64,000 bases of DNA. Source: Pseudomonas sp. PDM18. GTDB taxonomy: Bacteria; Pseudomonadota; Gammaproteobacteria; Pseudomonadales; Pseudomonadaceae. Numbering within the stretch: the stretch's first letter is position 1; the number at the start of each line of letters is the position of its first letter. The notes beneath the pieces are model-generated. The model saw only the letters and a list, made by a program, of their open reading frames with translations. It did no database searches and was not told the origin of the DNA. Positions 35,322 to 43,796 of this stretch are shown here, piece by piece. The DNA lies in NCBI RefSeq assembly GCF_014852585.1, contig NZ_JACVBX010000004.1, positions 1-64,000 of the forward strand. Reading direction: 5' to 3'. Position numbers and translations under genes: made by a program.

Positions 35322-36374
35322 TCAGCCTGCGGCGAGCTGATTGACGGAGTGTTGCGGGGTGAAGCGGGAGTAGAGGTGTTCCAGCGAAGACTGCAGCTGT
35401 TCGCCAGAGTGCAGGCGCTGGATGTTCTGGCTATTGCGTGCCAGCTCAGCCAGGGCAGTCGGGTCGCCCTTGGAGAAGGCGATGACTTGCCGCTGTGCTT
35501 CCGACAGGTCCTGGGCGGTGGACAGGCCTTCTGCAACGAAGGGGCCGATGCGTCGGAGTGCGATGGGGAGGTCGAGCTTCGCCGCTTCGAGCACCGAGAT
35601 GGGGAAGCCATCCCAGGCCGCTGTGTGAAAGTACAGGTCGAGCCCTTTCATGTGGGCGATGACCTCGCCGCGTGTGCGCCACCCGGTCACTTCGATACCG
35701 GCTTGGACCATCTCCGCCATGACTTGGGCGTCCCCGCCACCTATCCACTTGAAGTGGGCAACGTCCGCGCAGCTTTCCGCCAGTGCACGGAAGTACTCGT
35801 GGCCCTTCTGCCGGCTGATGCGCCCGACCATGCCGACTACGGGTTTGCTGGTGAGGCTGCGCACGGCCGGTACTTCCGGCAGGTCGTCGCAGACATTCAC
35901 CAGTCCCAGGGTATGCGTCGGTTCGATCAGTTCCCCGGCGATGCGCTGCTCGTCCAGGCCGCAGCCGGCAATCACCGCCGTCCGCTTCGCCAGCAGCGAT
36001 TCGATGGTGCGGTAGGCCTTGAGCATCATCGGATGGTCGCCACGCAGGAAGGCAAACCCGTGCGGGGTGTAGACGATCTTTTGCGCGGGAATGAAGGGCA
36101 GGGCGCGGATCAGTGCGCCGGCATAGGTGCTGTGCAGGTGGATGACATCCGGCTGCACACGATCGATGTACGGCTTTATTCGGGCGAGGCTGGAAAGACG
36201 GCGAGGCACCAGTTCCATATGCTTGAACAGGCCCTGGCTTTCCTCGCCTGTGGTGTCGCCTTTGCGCACCGAGGCCAGCAGGTAGTGCTCATGCTGCTGG
36301 GAGTTGAGGATGTAGGAATTGATGGCCGAGGTGACGCCGCCGCCGAAGGACTCGGTGATGTGCAGGATCTTCAT
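35322..36374 (-). CDS. GT4-type glycosyltransferase
   Basis: 350 aa, GT-B. N-terminal MKILHITESFGGGVTSAINS and HLHSTYAGALIRALPF; donor domain with VVGMVGRISRQKGHEYFRAL and TAAWDGFPISVLEAAKLDLP (EX7E-type region). Resembles EpsD/WbnH-like enzymes that add hexoses to exopolysaccharide units. Separated from the other cluster GT by nine genes. The 149 bp upstream show no gene. Confidence 0.88.
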   Translation of the reverse strand: MKILHITESFGGGVTSAINSYILNSQQHEHYLLASVRKGDTTGEESQGLFKHMELVPRRLSSLARIKPYIDRVQPDVIHLHSTYAGALIRALPFIPAQKIVYTPHGFAFLRGDHPMMLKAYRTIESLLAKRTAVIAGCGLDEQRIAGELIEPTHTLGLVNVCDDLPEVPAVRSLTSKPVVGMVGRISRQKGHEYFRALAESCADVAHFKWIGGGDAQVMAEMVQAGIEVTGWRTRGEVIAHMKGLDLYFHTAAWDGFPISVLEAAKLDLPIALRRIGPFVAEGLSTAQDLSEAQRQVIAFSKGDPTALAELARNSQNIQRLHSGEQLQSSLEHLYSRFTPQHSVNQLAAG

Positions 36375-36523
36375 AAATCGATGTAGGCCCCTGGAAAATT
36401 ACTTGTCGTAACTGGGAGACCAAACAGCTGAATATGGTCTTGCTGGGCTAGAGCGTAGCCTTTTTCAGCATGGCTTTGTAAGGTTTTCTGACGCTTTTGT
36501 CGGAAGAAAAATATTCCGCCAAA

Positions 36524-36970
36524 TTATCGGCGAACTCGCAGGCGGTCGCCCCAGGGGGTGACTGCGGATTCGATCAGCGCGTAAGCGCGCTCGAAGGCTT
36601 CCGGGCCTTTGCGATAAGGGTCCGGAATTTCCTGGTCGGTCTGCCATTTACCCAGCAGGAAGGTCTTGCCACGAGCCTCGGGGGCCAGGCGGATCACGCT
36701 CTGGATCTGCGATTGCTCCATCACCAGGACGAGGTTGGCCTCGTGGACCATTTCGGCAGTGAGTTGGCGGGCGCGATGCGGTTGGGGATGGTGGCCGTGA
36801 CGGCGGAGGATGGCGAGGGCGGTGTTGTCGATGGAGTGGCCGACCAGTGCGCTGAGCCCTGCGGAGGCCACGGCGATATCGCTGTCCTGCAGGGATTCGC
36901 GCAGCAGGTGTTCGGCGATTGGGCTGCGGCAGATGTTGCCGACGCAGACGATCAGAATCCTGTTGAACAC
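36524..36970 (-). CDS. Low-molecular-weight protein-tyrosine phosphatase (Wzb-like), copy 1
   Basis: 148 aa from GTG 36970. P-loop CVGNICRSP (about 9-17) and DPY (about 117). Closely similar along its length to the second phosphatase gene (shared FLLGKWQ, IPDPY, AFERAYALIE), so a duplication within the locus. First gene of the cluster. Its promoter region holds a TTGACG...ATAGAT pair and a 12-bp inverted repeat. Confidence 0.88.
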   Translation of the reverse strand: MFNRILIVCVGNICRSPIAEHLLRESLQDSDIAVASAGLSALVGHSIDNTALAILRRHGHHPQPHRARQLTAEMVHEANLVLVMEQSQIQSVIRLAPEARGKTFLLGKWQTDQEIPDPYRKGPEAFERAYALIESAVTPWGDRLRVRR

Positions 36971-36984
36971 GGGGAGCGTCCCTG

Positions 36985-37040
36985 ACCGCGACCGATGGTG
37001 GATCGTCAGAAATCTATCGGTCGCGGTGCAGGTGCGTCAA
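36985..37040 (-). promoter_or_regulatory. Predicted promoter and inverted-repeat operator of the polysaccharide cluster
   Basis: On the minus strand: -35 TTGACG (37035-37040), 17-bp spacer, -10 ATAGAT (37012-37017). A perfect 12-bp inverted repeat, ACCGCGACCGAT (36985-36996) with ATCGGTCGCGGT (37016-37027), overlaps the -10 and the start region. It fits an operator, or a 5' RNA hairpin if transcription starts further upstream. Confidence 0.5.
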
Positions 37041-37061
37041 GCAACCGGCAGGGAGGGCGGA

Positions 37062-39572
37062 TCAGCCCTGGCTGGTCGTCGGGGGCTCGACGGAGGCGCT
37101 TTCTTCCTGAGGCGGCCGTTCCAGGGCTACCTGGCGGATGGACAGTCGAATCTCCGCTGGTAGCACGCGCTTGGCGGCGCCTTCGGCCAGTTCGCCGAGC
37201 AACTCGTGGTAGCTCAACTTGCCGTTCTCGTCCTTGCGCAGCACGCCTTCGTCCAGCAGGGTCTGGATGAAGTGACGGAACAGGCTCTTGTCGAAGAATT
37301 CCGGGGCGTTGAGGCCGTGGAGGACCGATAGGCGCTGGGCCATTACGGTGCAGAGATTTTCCAGTTCCTCGGCGGTGAGCTGCTTTTGTCCGGCATTGAG
37401 CACCAGGGATATGGACATATAAAAGCGCTGTAGGGTCTGCGCGATGGCGCGGGCCAGCAGGGTCAGCAGCACATACTGGCGCGAGCTGGGCGGCGGGCGG
37501 ATGAAGGTGTCATTCTCCTGCTTGAGCAGTTCGCTGGCGACCATGGCCTGCAGCCACTGATCGACCACTGTATCCAGCTCGTCCAGGCTCCAGCGGATGA
37601 ACAGTTCGGCCTGCAGGTACGGGTACAGCGCGCGGGTGTAGCGCAGCAGCTGCTCGCGGCTGATCCGTCCGCTGTTCTGGAAGAAGCTGGCGATAAGCGC
37701 CGGCAGGGCGAAGATGTGCAGCACGTTGTTGCGGTAGTAGGTCATCAGCACCGCGTTCTGCTCGTCGAGGTAGCAGATGCGGCCGAGGGCGTCCTTCTGC
37801 TCGCTGAGCAGGTTCATGCTCTTCACGTACTCGATCAGTTGGTGGCCGTCGCCGTCGGGCAGCGTGGCGCTGGGCGAGTAGGGCACCTTGCGCAGCAGCT
37901 CGAGGTAGAGGTCGATCACCCGCGCTAGGGCGGTCTCGTCCAGCGCCAGGCGGGTGGTGGAGAGCAGCGCCAGGGCGACGAGGTTCACCGGGTTGATCGC
38001 CGCTGCGTCGTTGAGGTGACGGGCAACGTCGCGAGCCAGGTGGTTGGTGGTTTCCGAGAGCCAGGCCGGGCGGTATTCCGGGCCCAGCTCCTGCTGACGC
38101 CAGTCGGGCTTCTGTTGGTCGAGGAAGGCGTCTAGGTGGATAGGCTCGCCGAAGTTTACCCAGACCTGGCCGAAGCGCTGCTTCAGCGCGCCGATGACCT
38201 TGAAGATGTCGAAGATCGATTCCTTTTTCTTCGCTGCGCCGCGCAGCTCGCCCAGGTAGGTGCGGCCTTCGAGCACGCGCTCGTAGCCGATGTACACGGG
38301 GACGAAGACGATGGGCCGGCGCGAGTCGCGCAGGAAGCTGCGCAGGGTGATCGCCAGCATCCCGGTGCGCGGGTGCAGCATGCGCCCGGTGCGGGAGCGG
38401 CCGCCTTCGACGAAGTACTCGGTCGAGAAACCACGGCTGAACAGGGTGTGCAGGTATTCGTTGAACACCGCGGTGTAGAGCTGATTGCCCTTGAAGCTGC
38501 GGCGCATGAAGAAGGCGCCACCACGGCGCAGGATTGAGCCCACCACCGGCATGTTGAGGTTGATGCCGGCGGCGATGTGCGGCGGGGTCAGGCCGTTGCG
38601 GAACAGCAGGTAGGACAGCAGCAGGTAGTCGATGTGGCTGCGGTGGCAGGGCACGTAGACGATCTCGTGGCCCTGGGCGACTTCCTGCACGCGCTCGATA
38701 TGGTTGACCTTCACTCCCTCGTAGAGCTTGTTCCAGAACCAGGTCAGGGTCACTTCAAGGAAGCGGATCACCGGGTAGGAAACATCGGCGGCGATCTCGT
38801 TGGCGTAGCGCAGGGCAGCGGCCTCGGCCTTGTCCTGGGAGATCTTCTGGGTCTCGCACTCTTCCTGGATTGCCTGGCGCACCAGCGGTGCGCGCAGCAG
38901 GCCCTTGACCAGGGTGCGGCGGTGGGAGAGGTCCGGGCCGATCACGGCGGTTTTCTGGTTGCGGAAGTGCACGCGCAGGATGCGCTGGACCATGCGCAGG
39001 GTGCGCTCATGGCCCTTGCCCTGTTCCACCAGTTCGCGCAGGTGGATGGGCGCGGAGAACTGCACGCGGGTCTTGCGGCCGAGGATCAAAATACGCGCCA
39101 GTTTACGCAGGCGTCCGGTGACGGCCCAGTTGTCAGCGAACAGCAACTTCCAGGCGCTCTTCTCGCTGTCCGGGGATTGGCCCCAGAACACGCTGACCGG
39201 AACGATCTGCGCATCGTCGATGCCGTTCTGGCCAATGGCGCCGAGCATGCGTACCAACGCTGGCGGCGCGCCGCGCTTGTCCTGGCGGCCGAGCCAGTCA
39301 GGCTCGGGTGTCAGGTAGAAGAAGGCCGCCGGCTCGATGGATTCACCCACTGCCACCGGCATCACCGGACGCGGCAGGCCGGCCTTGCGGCACTCGGTAT
39401 CGACCACGGCAAGGTCGGTCACCGAGGGCTGCTGCAGGACGTAGAGGACCGGTTTGCTGCGGTCGATCTTCAGGCTGAAGGCCGACTGGTTGATGGTTTC
39501 CGAGCGCACCCAGAGGTACAGCAGGCGGCGCAGGGCACCAAAACCGAAGCGGCGGAACGGGTAACGAGGCAT
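37062..39572 (-). CDS. plsB: Glycerol-3-phosphate acyltransferase PlsB
   Basis: 836 aa, standard for Pseudomonas PlsB. Acyltransferase motif [18 protein letters not shown] (HX4D, about 303-319), motif III-type [13 protein letters not shown], and motif IV region [13 protein letters not shown]. It acylates sn-glycerol-3-phosphate at the inner membrane, the first step of phospholipid synthesis. The next gene downstream on the same strand is the first of the polysaccharide cluster, 91 bp away. Confidence 0.96.
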   Translation of the reverse strand: MPRYPFRRFGFGALRRLLYLWVRSETINQSAFSLKIDRSKPVLYVLQQPSVTDLAVVDTECRKAGLPRPVMPVAVGESIEPAAFFYLTPEPDWLGRQDKRGAPPALVRMLGAIGQNGIDDAQIVPVSVFWGQSPDSEKSAWKLLFADNWAVTGRLRKLARILILGRKTRVQFSAPIHLRELVEQGKGHERTLRMVQRILRVHFRNQKTAVIGPDLSHRRTLVKGLLRAPLVRQAIQEECETQKISQDKAEAAALRYANEIAADVSYPVIRFLEVTLTWFWNKLYEGVKVNHIERVQEVAQGHEIVYVPCHRSHIDYLLLSYLLFRNGLTPPHIAAGINLNMPVVGSILRRGGAFFMRRSFKGNQLYTAVFNEYLHTLFSRGFSTEYFVEGGRSRTGRMLHPRTGMLAITLRSFLRDSRRPIVFVPVYIGYERVLEGRTYLGELRGAAKKKESIFDIFKVIGALKQRFGQVWVNFGEPIHLDAFLDQQKPDWRQQELGPEYRPAWLSETTNHLARDVARHLNDAAAINPVNLVALALLSTTRLALDETALARVIDLYLELLRKVPYSPSATLPDGDGHQLIEYVKSMNLLSEQKDALGRICYLDEQNAVLMTYYRNNVLHIFALPALIASFFQNSGRISREQLLRYTRALYPYLQAELFIRWSLDELDTVVDQWLQAMVASELLKQENDTFIRPPPSSRQYVLLTLLARAIAQTLQRFYMSISLVLNAGQKQLTAEELENLCTVMAQRLSVLHGLNAPEFFDKSLFRHFIQTLLDEGVLRKDENGKLSYHELLGELAEGAAKRVLPAEIRLSIRQVALERPPQEESASVEPPTTSQG

Positions 39573-39741
39573 ACAGGCCCTATGGCTGGCGTAGGTAAAA
39601 CGAGCGATTGCTCAGGCCGGCTAGTTTGCCGGATTAGGCCCTCGCCAGCAAAGTCGCGAGCGCTTGGTCGGCGTGGGCAGACACCCCGTGGACTGAGGCT
39701 ATCCTGCCATTTAGGGGATGACATTCTATGGAGGTTCCGCG

Positions 39742-40212
39742 ATGCGTACGTTCACCTGGGGATGCCTGCTCGCCTTGTCGGTCGTGCTGCCCGCCGCGGC
39801 CCAGACTGTCGTCCCGCTCAAGGGCCAGAGCAGCCAGCAGATGCAGCAGGACATGAGCGAGTGCAACAGCGTTGCCGCCAATGCGGCCAGCAGCGCGACC
39901 AGCAGCTCGGACCCGAAAGTCGGCGGGCGGGTTCGCGGCGCAGCCAAGGGCGCGGCGGCGGGTGCGGTCGCCGCCGAAGTTCGCGGGCAGCAACATGAGG
40001 AGTTGTATGACCGGGCGAGTGACGACGCCAAGCAGCAGTACCGGCAGAACCGCGCGGGCGAGGTGGCGGCGGCGGGAGCTGCGGTGGGCGCTTCGCGCCA
40101 GCGCCAGGATCGTCGGCAGGACCGTCGCGCGCAGGGCGAGGCGCAGAGCTCGGCCAGTGCTAGTGCTTACAGCGGTTGCCTTCAGGGACGGGGTTATCAG
40201 GTCAGCCCCTGA
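39742..40212 (+). CDS. Secreted glycine-zipper family protein
   Basis: 156 aa from ATG 39742 (GGAGGTTCCGCG just upstream; the in-frame ATG at 39718 is less likely). Signal peptide (about 1-20, AAA-QT). The mature part has a short conserved segment (MQQDMSECNSVAANA), an Ala/Gly zipper (VRGAAKGAAAGAVAAEVRG), and a very Arg/Gln-rich tail with a final Cys-containing SGCLQGRGYQV. Two Cys may pair. Predicted periplasmic; function unknown. Confidence 0.75.
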   Translation: MRTFTWGCLLALSVVLPAAAQTVVPLKGQSSQQMQQDMSECNSVAANAASSATSSSDPKVGGRVRGAAKGAAAGAVAAEVRGQQHEELYDRASDDAKQQYRQNRAGEVAAAGAAVGASRQRQDRRQDRRAQGEAQSSASASAYSGCLQGRGYQVSP

Positions 40213-40767
40213 GCGTGCGAGTCCTTTGATGGTGCACGACTGACCACGCTTGAGGTGCGGTCAGGGCTGTTTCATGTCCGCTGTTCATTGAACTCAATGG
40301 ATTGGCGGACTGCCAATTCAGCAGACAGATGATTGGGCATATTGCCGCGGCAGAAACTGCAGGGCGCATTCCGACTGCCTCCGAAAGACATTTCCCAATA
40401 CCGCTGAAAACGGATGAACGGGAACGAAACTACCCGCCGTAAATACGCGAAAGTGCGAAAGGGTCCACGTTCGAAACACTTTCGTTACGCAGGGTAACGA
40501 GCACCAAAATGGCTCTGCAGGCCCCGAAAAATGGCACTTTGGCCTGATTGGTCATAGGGGCGGGGAGTTGATGAAAAAGTGCTTTTCAGCTGTAACTTTT
40601 GATTTATATACTCGGGAGCGCTGTCGCCCTTGGGCGTTATTCGAATTACCTTCCTACGTGCCTTTCGGCGCGGGTTGGATGATAAGGAAAGCGTTCAGCC
40701 GGCGACTGCCGAAGTCCTCATTCCCGGGGGCCATCCAAAAATAATAGGCAAGTTGGAGAGTGTGGTA
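40213..40767. other. 555-bp non-coding region upstream of the cold-shock gene
   Basis: Contains CGAAAGTG (40448-40455) with its complement CACTTTCG (40477-40484), overlapped by CGTTAC-GCAGG-GTAACG (about 40483-40499), so two alternative hairpins share bases. An A/T-rich promoter-like segment with TATACT follows near 40606. The last ~150 bases probably form the long 5' leader usual for cold-shock mRNAs. No ORF is supported. Confidence 0.45.
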
Positions 40768-40977
40768 ATGGCTGATCGTGAGGTCGGAACCGTCAAGTGG
40801 TTCAATGACGCCAAAGGTTATGGATTCATTCAACGCGATAGCGGTCCGGACGTTTTCGTTCACTACCGTGCCATTCGTGGCGACGGTCACCGCTCCCTGG
40901 TCGAAGGCCAGAAAGTGGAGTTCTCGGTGATCCAGGGTCAGAAAGGCCTCCAGGCAGAAGACGTGTCGAAGGTCTGA
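40768..40977 (+). CDS. Cold-shock domain protein (CspA family)
   Basis: 69 aa. Single cold-shock domain: [17 protein letters not shown] (RNP1 KGYGFI), VFVHYRAI (RNP2; Tyr where Phe is common) and [16 protein letters not shown]. Binds single-stranded RNA and DNA and melts mRNA structure. I start at ATG 40768, because the longer in-frame ORF from 40630 gives 46 residues unlike any CSD and lies in the leader. Followed by a strong bidirectional terminator. Confidence 0.93.
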   Translation: MADREVGTVKWFNDAKGYGFIQRDSGPDVFVHYRAIRGDGHRSLVEGQKVEFSVIQGQKGLQAEDVSKV

Positions 40978-40987
40978 GCCCCCGAAA

Positions 40988-41018
40988 TCAAAGGCCCGTC
41001 CAATGGACGGGCCTTTGA
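40988..41018. terminator. Bidirectional terminator
   Basis: A perfect 14-bp stem TCAAAGGCCCGTCC / GGACGGGCCTTTGA with loop AAT between the convergent cold-shock gene and the 123-aa gene. Confidence 0.85.
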
Positions 41019-41042
41019 TTTTCACTCTCTGCCGGCACGGTT

Positions 41043-41414
41043 TCAGCCCGTGCGCCAGGTAATCTCTTCGACGCCCGCGGCGGTTACTTTCAGCCAGCGG
41101 TCGGCGTCTTCCTCGCCTTGATCCTCGCTCCAGCTGCCCGGTGCACAGCGTACCTCCACTTCCAGAGCGGCGCAGGCATCGCGAGCGCAGGCGACGTCGT
41201 CGTCCCACGGGGTCTTGTCGCTGTCCAGGAACAGGCTGTTCCACTTGCCCACTGCCTTGGGCAGCCAGGTGGCGGGAATGCTGCCGGCGGTGCACTTGAA
41301 GGTCTCACCCTGGGCGCGCCATTCGGAGCAGGGGCCAAGGGCCTTTTCCAGCCAGGCGCCGACGGCGGCCTGGTCGGCATCCTTGATGTAGATCTCGATA
41401 TCCGGTTGGCGCAT
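41043..41414 (-). CDS. Conserved hypothetical protein
   Basis: 123 aa from ATG 41414 (RBS GAGGACGCC). Acidic, soluble, no signal peptide. Segments: IEIYIKDADQAAVGAWLEKA, WLPKAVGKWNSLFLDSDKTP and RWLKVTAAGVEEITW. A conserved Pseudomonas protein by its position next to a cold-shock gene and rlmA. Function not recognised. The palindromic hairpin element at 41463-41530 lies 48 bp upstream of its start. Confidence 0.7.
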   Translation of the reverse strand: MRQPDIEIYIKDADQAAVGAWLEKALGPCSEWRAQGETFKCTAGSIPATWLPKAVGKWNSLFLDSDKTPWDDDVACARDACAALEVEVRCAPGSWSEDQGEEDADRWLKVTAAGVEEITWRTG

Positions 41415-41462
41415 GGCGTCCTCGTAAGCCGGTTCAAGGCCGAGCCGAGCGATGCTCAGGCT

Positions 41463-41530
41463 AGGCAAAAATAAATTCAAAAGCGGAGTTTACGTGCAGT
41501 AAATGAGCATTTTGAATTTGTTTTTAACGC
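41463..41530 (+). repeat. Variable-arm hairpin element, copy A
   Basis: Flank AGGCAAAAATA (41463-41473), arm AATTCAAAA (41474-41482), 27-nt core from GCGGAGTTTACGTGC to GTAAATGAGCA (41483-41509), complementary arm TTTTGAATT (41510-41518), flank TGTTTTTAACGC (41519-41530). The core has an inner TTTAC/GTAAA stem. The core differs by one base from copy B at 57470-57537, while the arms are unrelated in sequence. Confidence 0.8.
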
Positions 41531-41546
41531 CGCGTGAGCGAGCGCA

Positions 41547-41565
41547 GGCCGGCCTGGGGCCGGCT
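41547..41565 (-). terminator. GC-rich hairpin at the end of rlmA
   Basis: GCCGGCC / GGCCGGC with a 3-nt loop directly after the rlmA stop. No T-tract follows, so termination here would be weak or helped by the neighbouring hairpin element. Confidence 0.5.
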
Positions 41566-42374
41566 TCAGGGTTCTTGGCGTTCCAGCCAATCGTAGCGTA
41601 CCGCGACCGTCACCTCGAAGGGCTCGGCAAGGATGCGCTCGCGCCGCTCGGGGTTGACCCGCCAGCCGTGGGGCGTCATCGCCAGCAGGTGCTCGCGGGC
41701 TTCGCGGGTGTGCAGCGGCAGCTTGAAGCTCAGTTGTTCGGTGTGCGCCAGTTTCAGCTCTTCGGGCAGGTCCGCGAGGTGCTTGTCCTCGACGTACTCG
41801 CGAACTTCGTCGTACAGGCGCTGGCGCAGTTCCAGCAGGTGGTCGCGCGCCGGGCCCAGGCGCAACACGCCGCCGCCGGGAGTGAGCAGGCGAGCCGCTT
41901 CCTTCCAGTCGATCGGGCTGAACACGCTGGCCAGCAACTGGCAGGAAGCATCGGCCAGCGGCACACGGGCCATGCTGGCGACCATCCAGGTCAGCTGCGG
42001 AGCGCGCTTGCAGGCGCGTTTGACGGCCTCGCGGGAGATATCCAGCGCATAGCCGTCGGCCTGCGGCAGGGCCTCACCGAGTTGTGCGGTGTAATAGCCC
42101 TCGCCACAGCCTATATCCAGCCAGCGCCCTGGAGCGCGCTCGGCGGCCAGTTCGGCCAGGCGCTTGGCCAGCGGAGCATAGTGGCCGGCGCCAAGGAAGT
42201 GCCGGCGTGCCTCGACCATGGCGGCGTTGTCGCCCGGGTCGAGGCTCTTCTTGTGCTGCACCGGCAGCAGGTTCAGGTAACCCTGGCGGGCGCGGTCGAA
42301 GCGGTGGCCGGCGGAGCAGGCGACGCCGTTGTCGACTTCAGTCAGCGCCTCGCGGCACAGCGGACAGATCAGCA

Positions 42375-42378
<4 letters not shown>
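41566..42378 (-). CDS. rlmA: 23S rRNA (guanine745-N1)-methyltransferase RlmA
   Basis: 270 aa. N-terminal zinc finger (CPLCREALTEVDNGVACSAGH, about 5-25), then GYLNLLPVQ and a SAM-binding Rossmann domain (WLDIGCGEGYYTAQL, about 86-100). The typical FSPIDWKEAARLLTPGG segment follows. Methylates G745 of 23S rRNA. Its start overlaps the stop of the 61-aa gene by 4 bp, so it is translationally coupled. Confidence 0.92.
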
Positions 42379-43744
<1,366 letters not shown>

Positions 43745-43751
43745 TTAAAGC

Positions 43752-43780
43752 AAAAACGCCGGCGCATGGCCGGCGTTCTT
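43752..43780 (-). terminator. Terminator of the ndvB-type gene
   Basis: On the minus strand AACGCCGGCC-ATGC-GCCGGCGTT is followed by a T-run (TTTTTGC) just after the stop at 43797. Confidence 0.75.
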
Positions 43781-43796
43781 GGTTACGGATGGGCGG

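Noticed and set aside
40630-40767. 46-residue N-terminal extension of the cold-shock protein
   Set aside because: In frame but unlike any cold-shock domain sequence; lies in the expected long leader, and the ATG at 40768 gives the standard family length.
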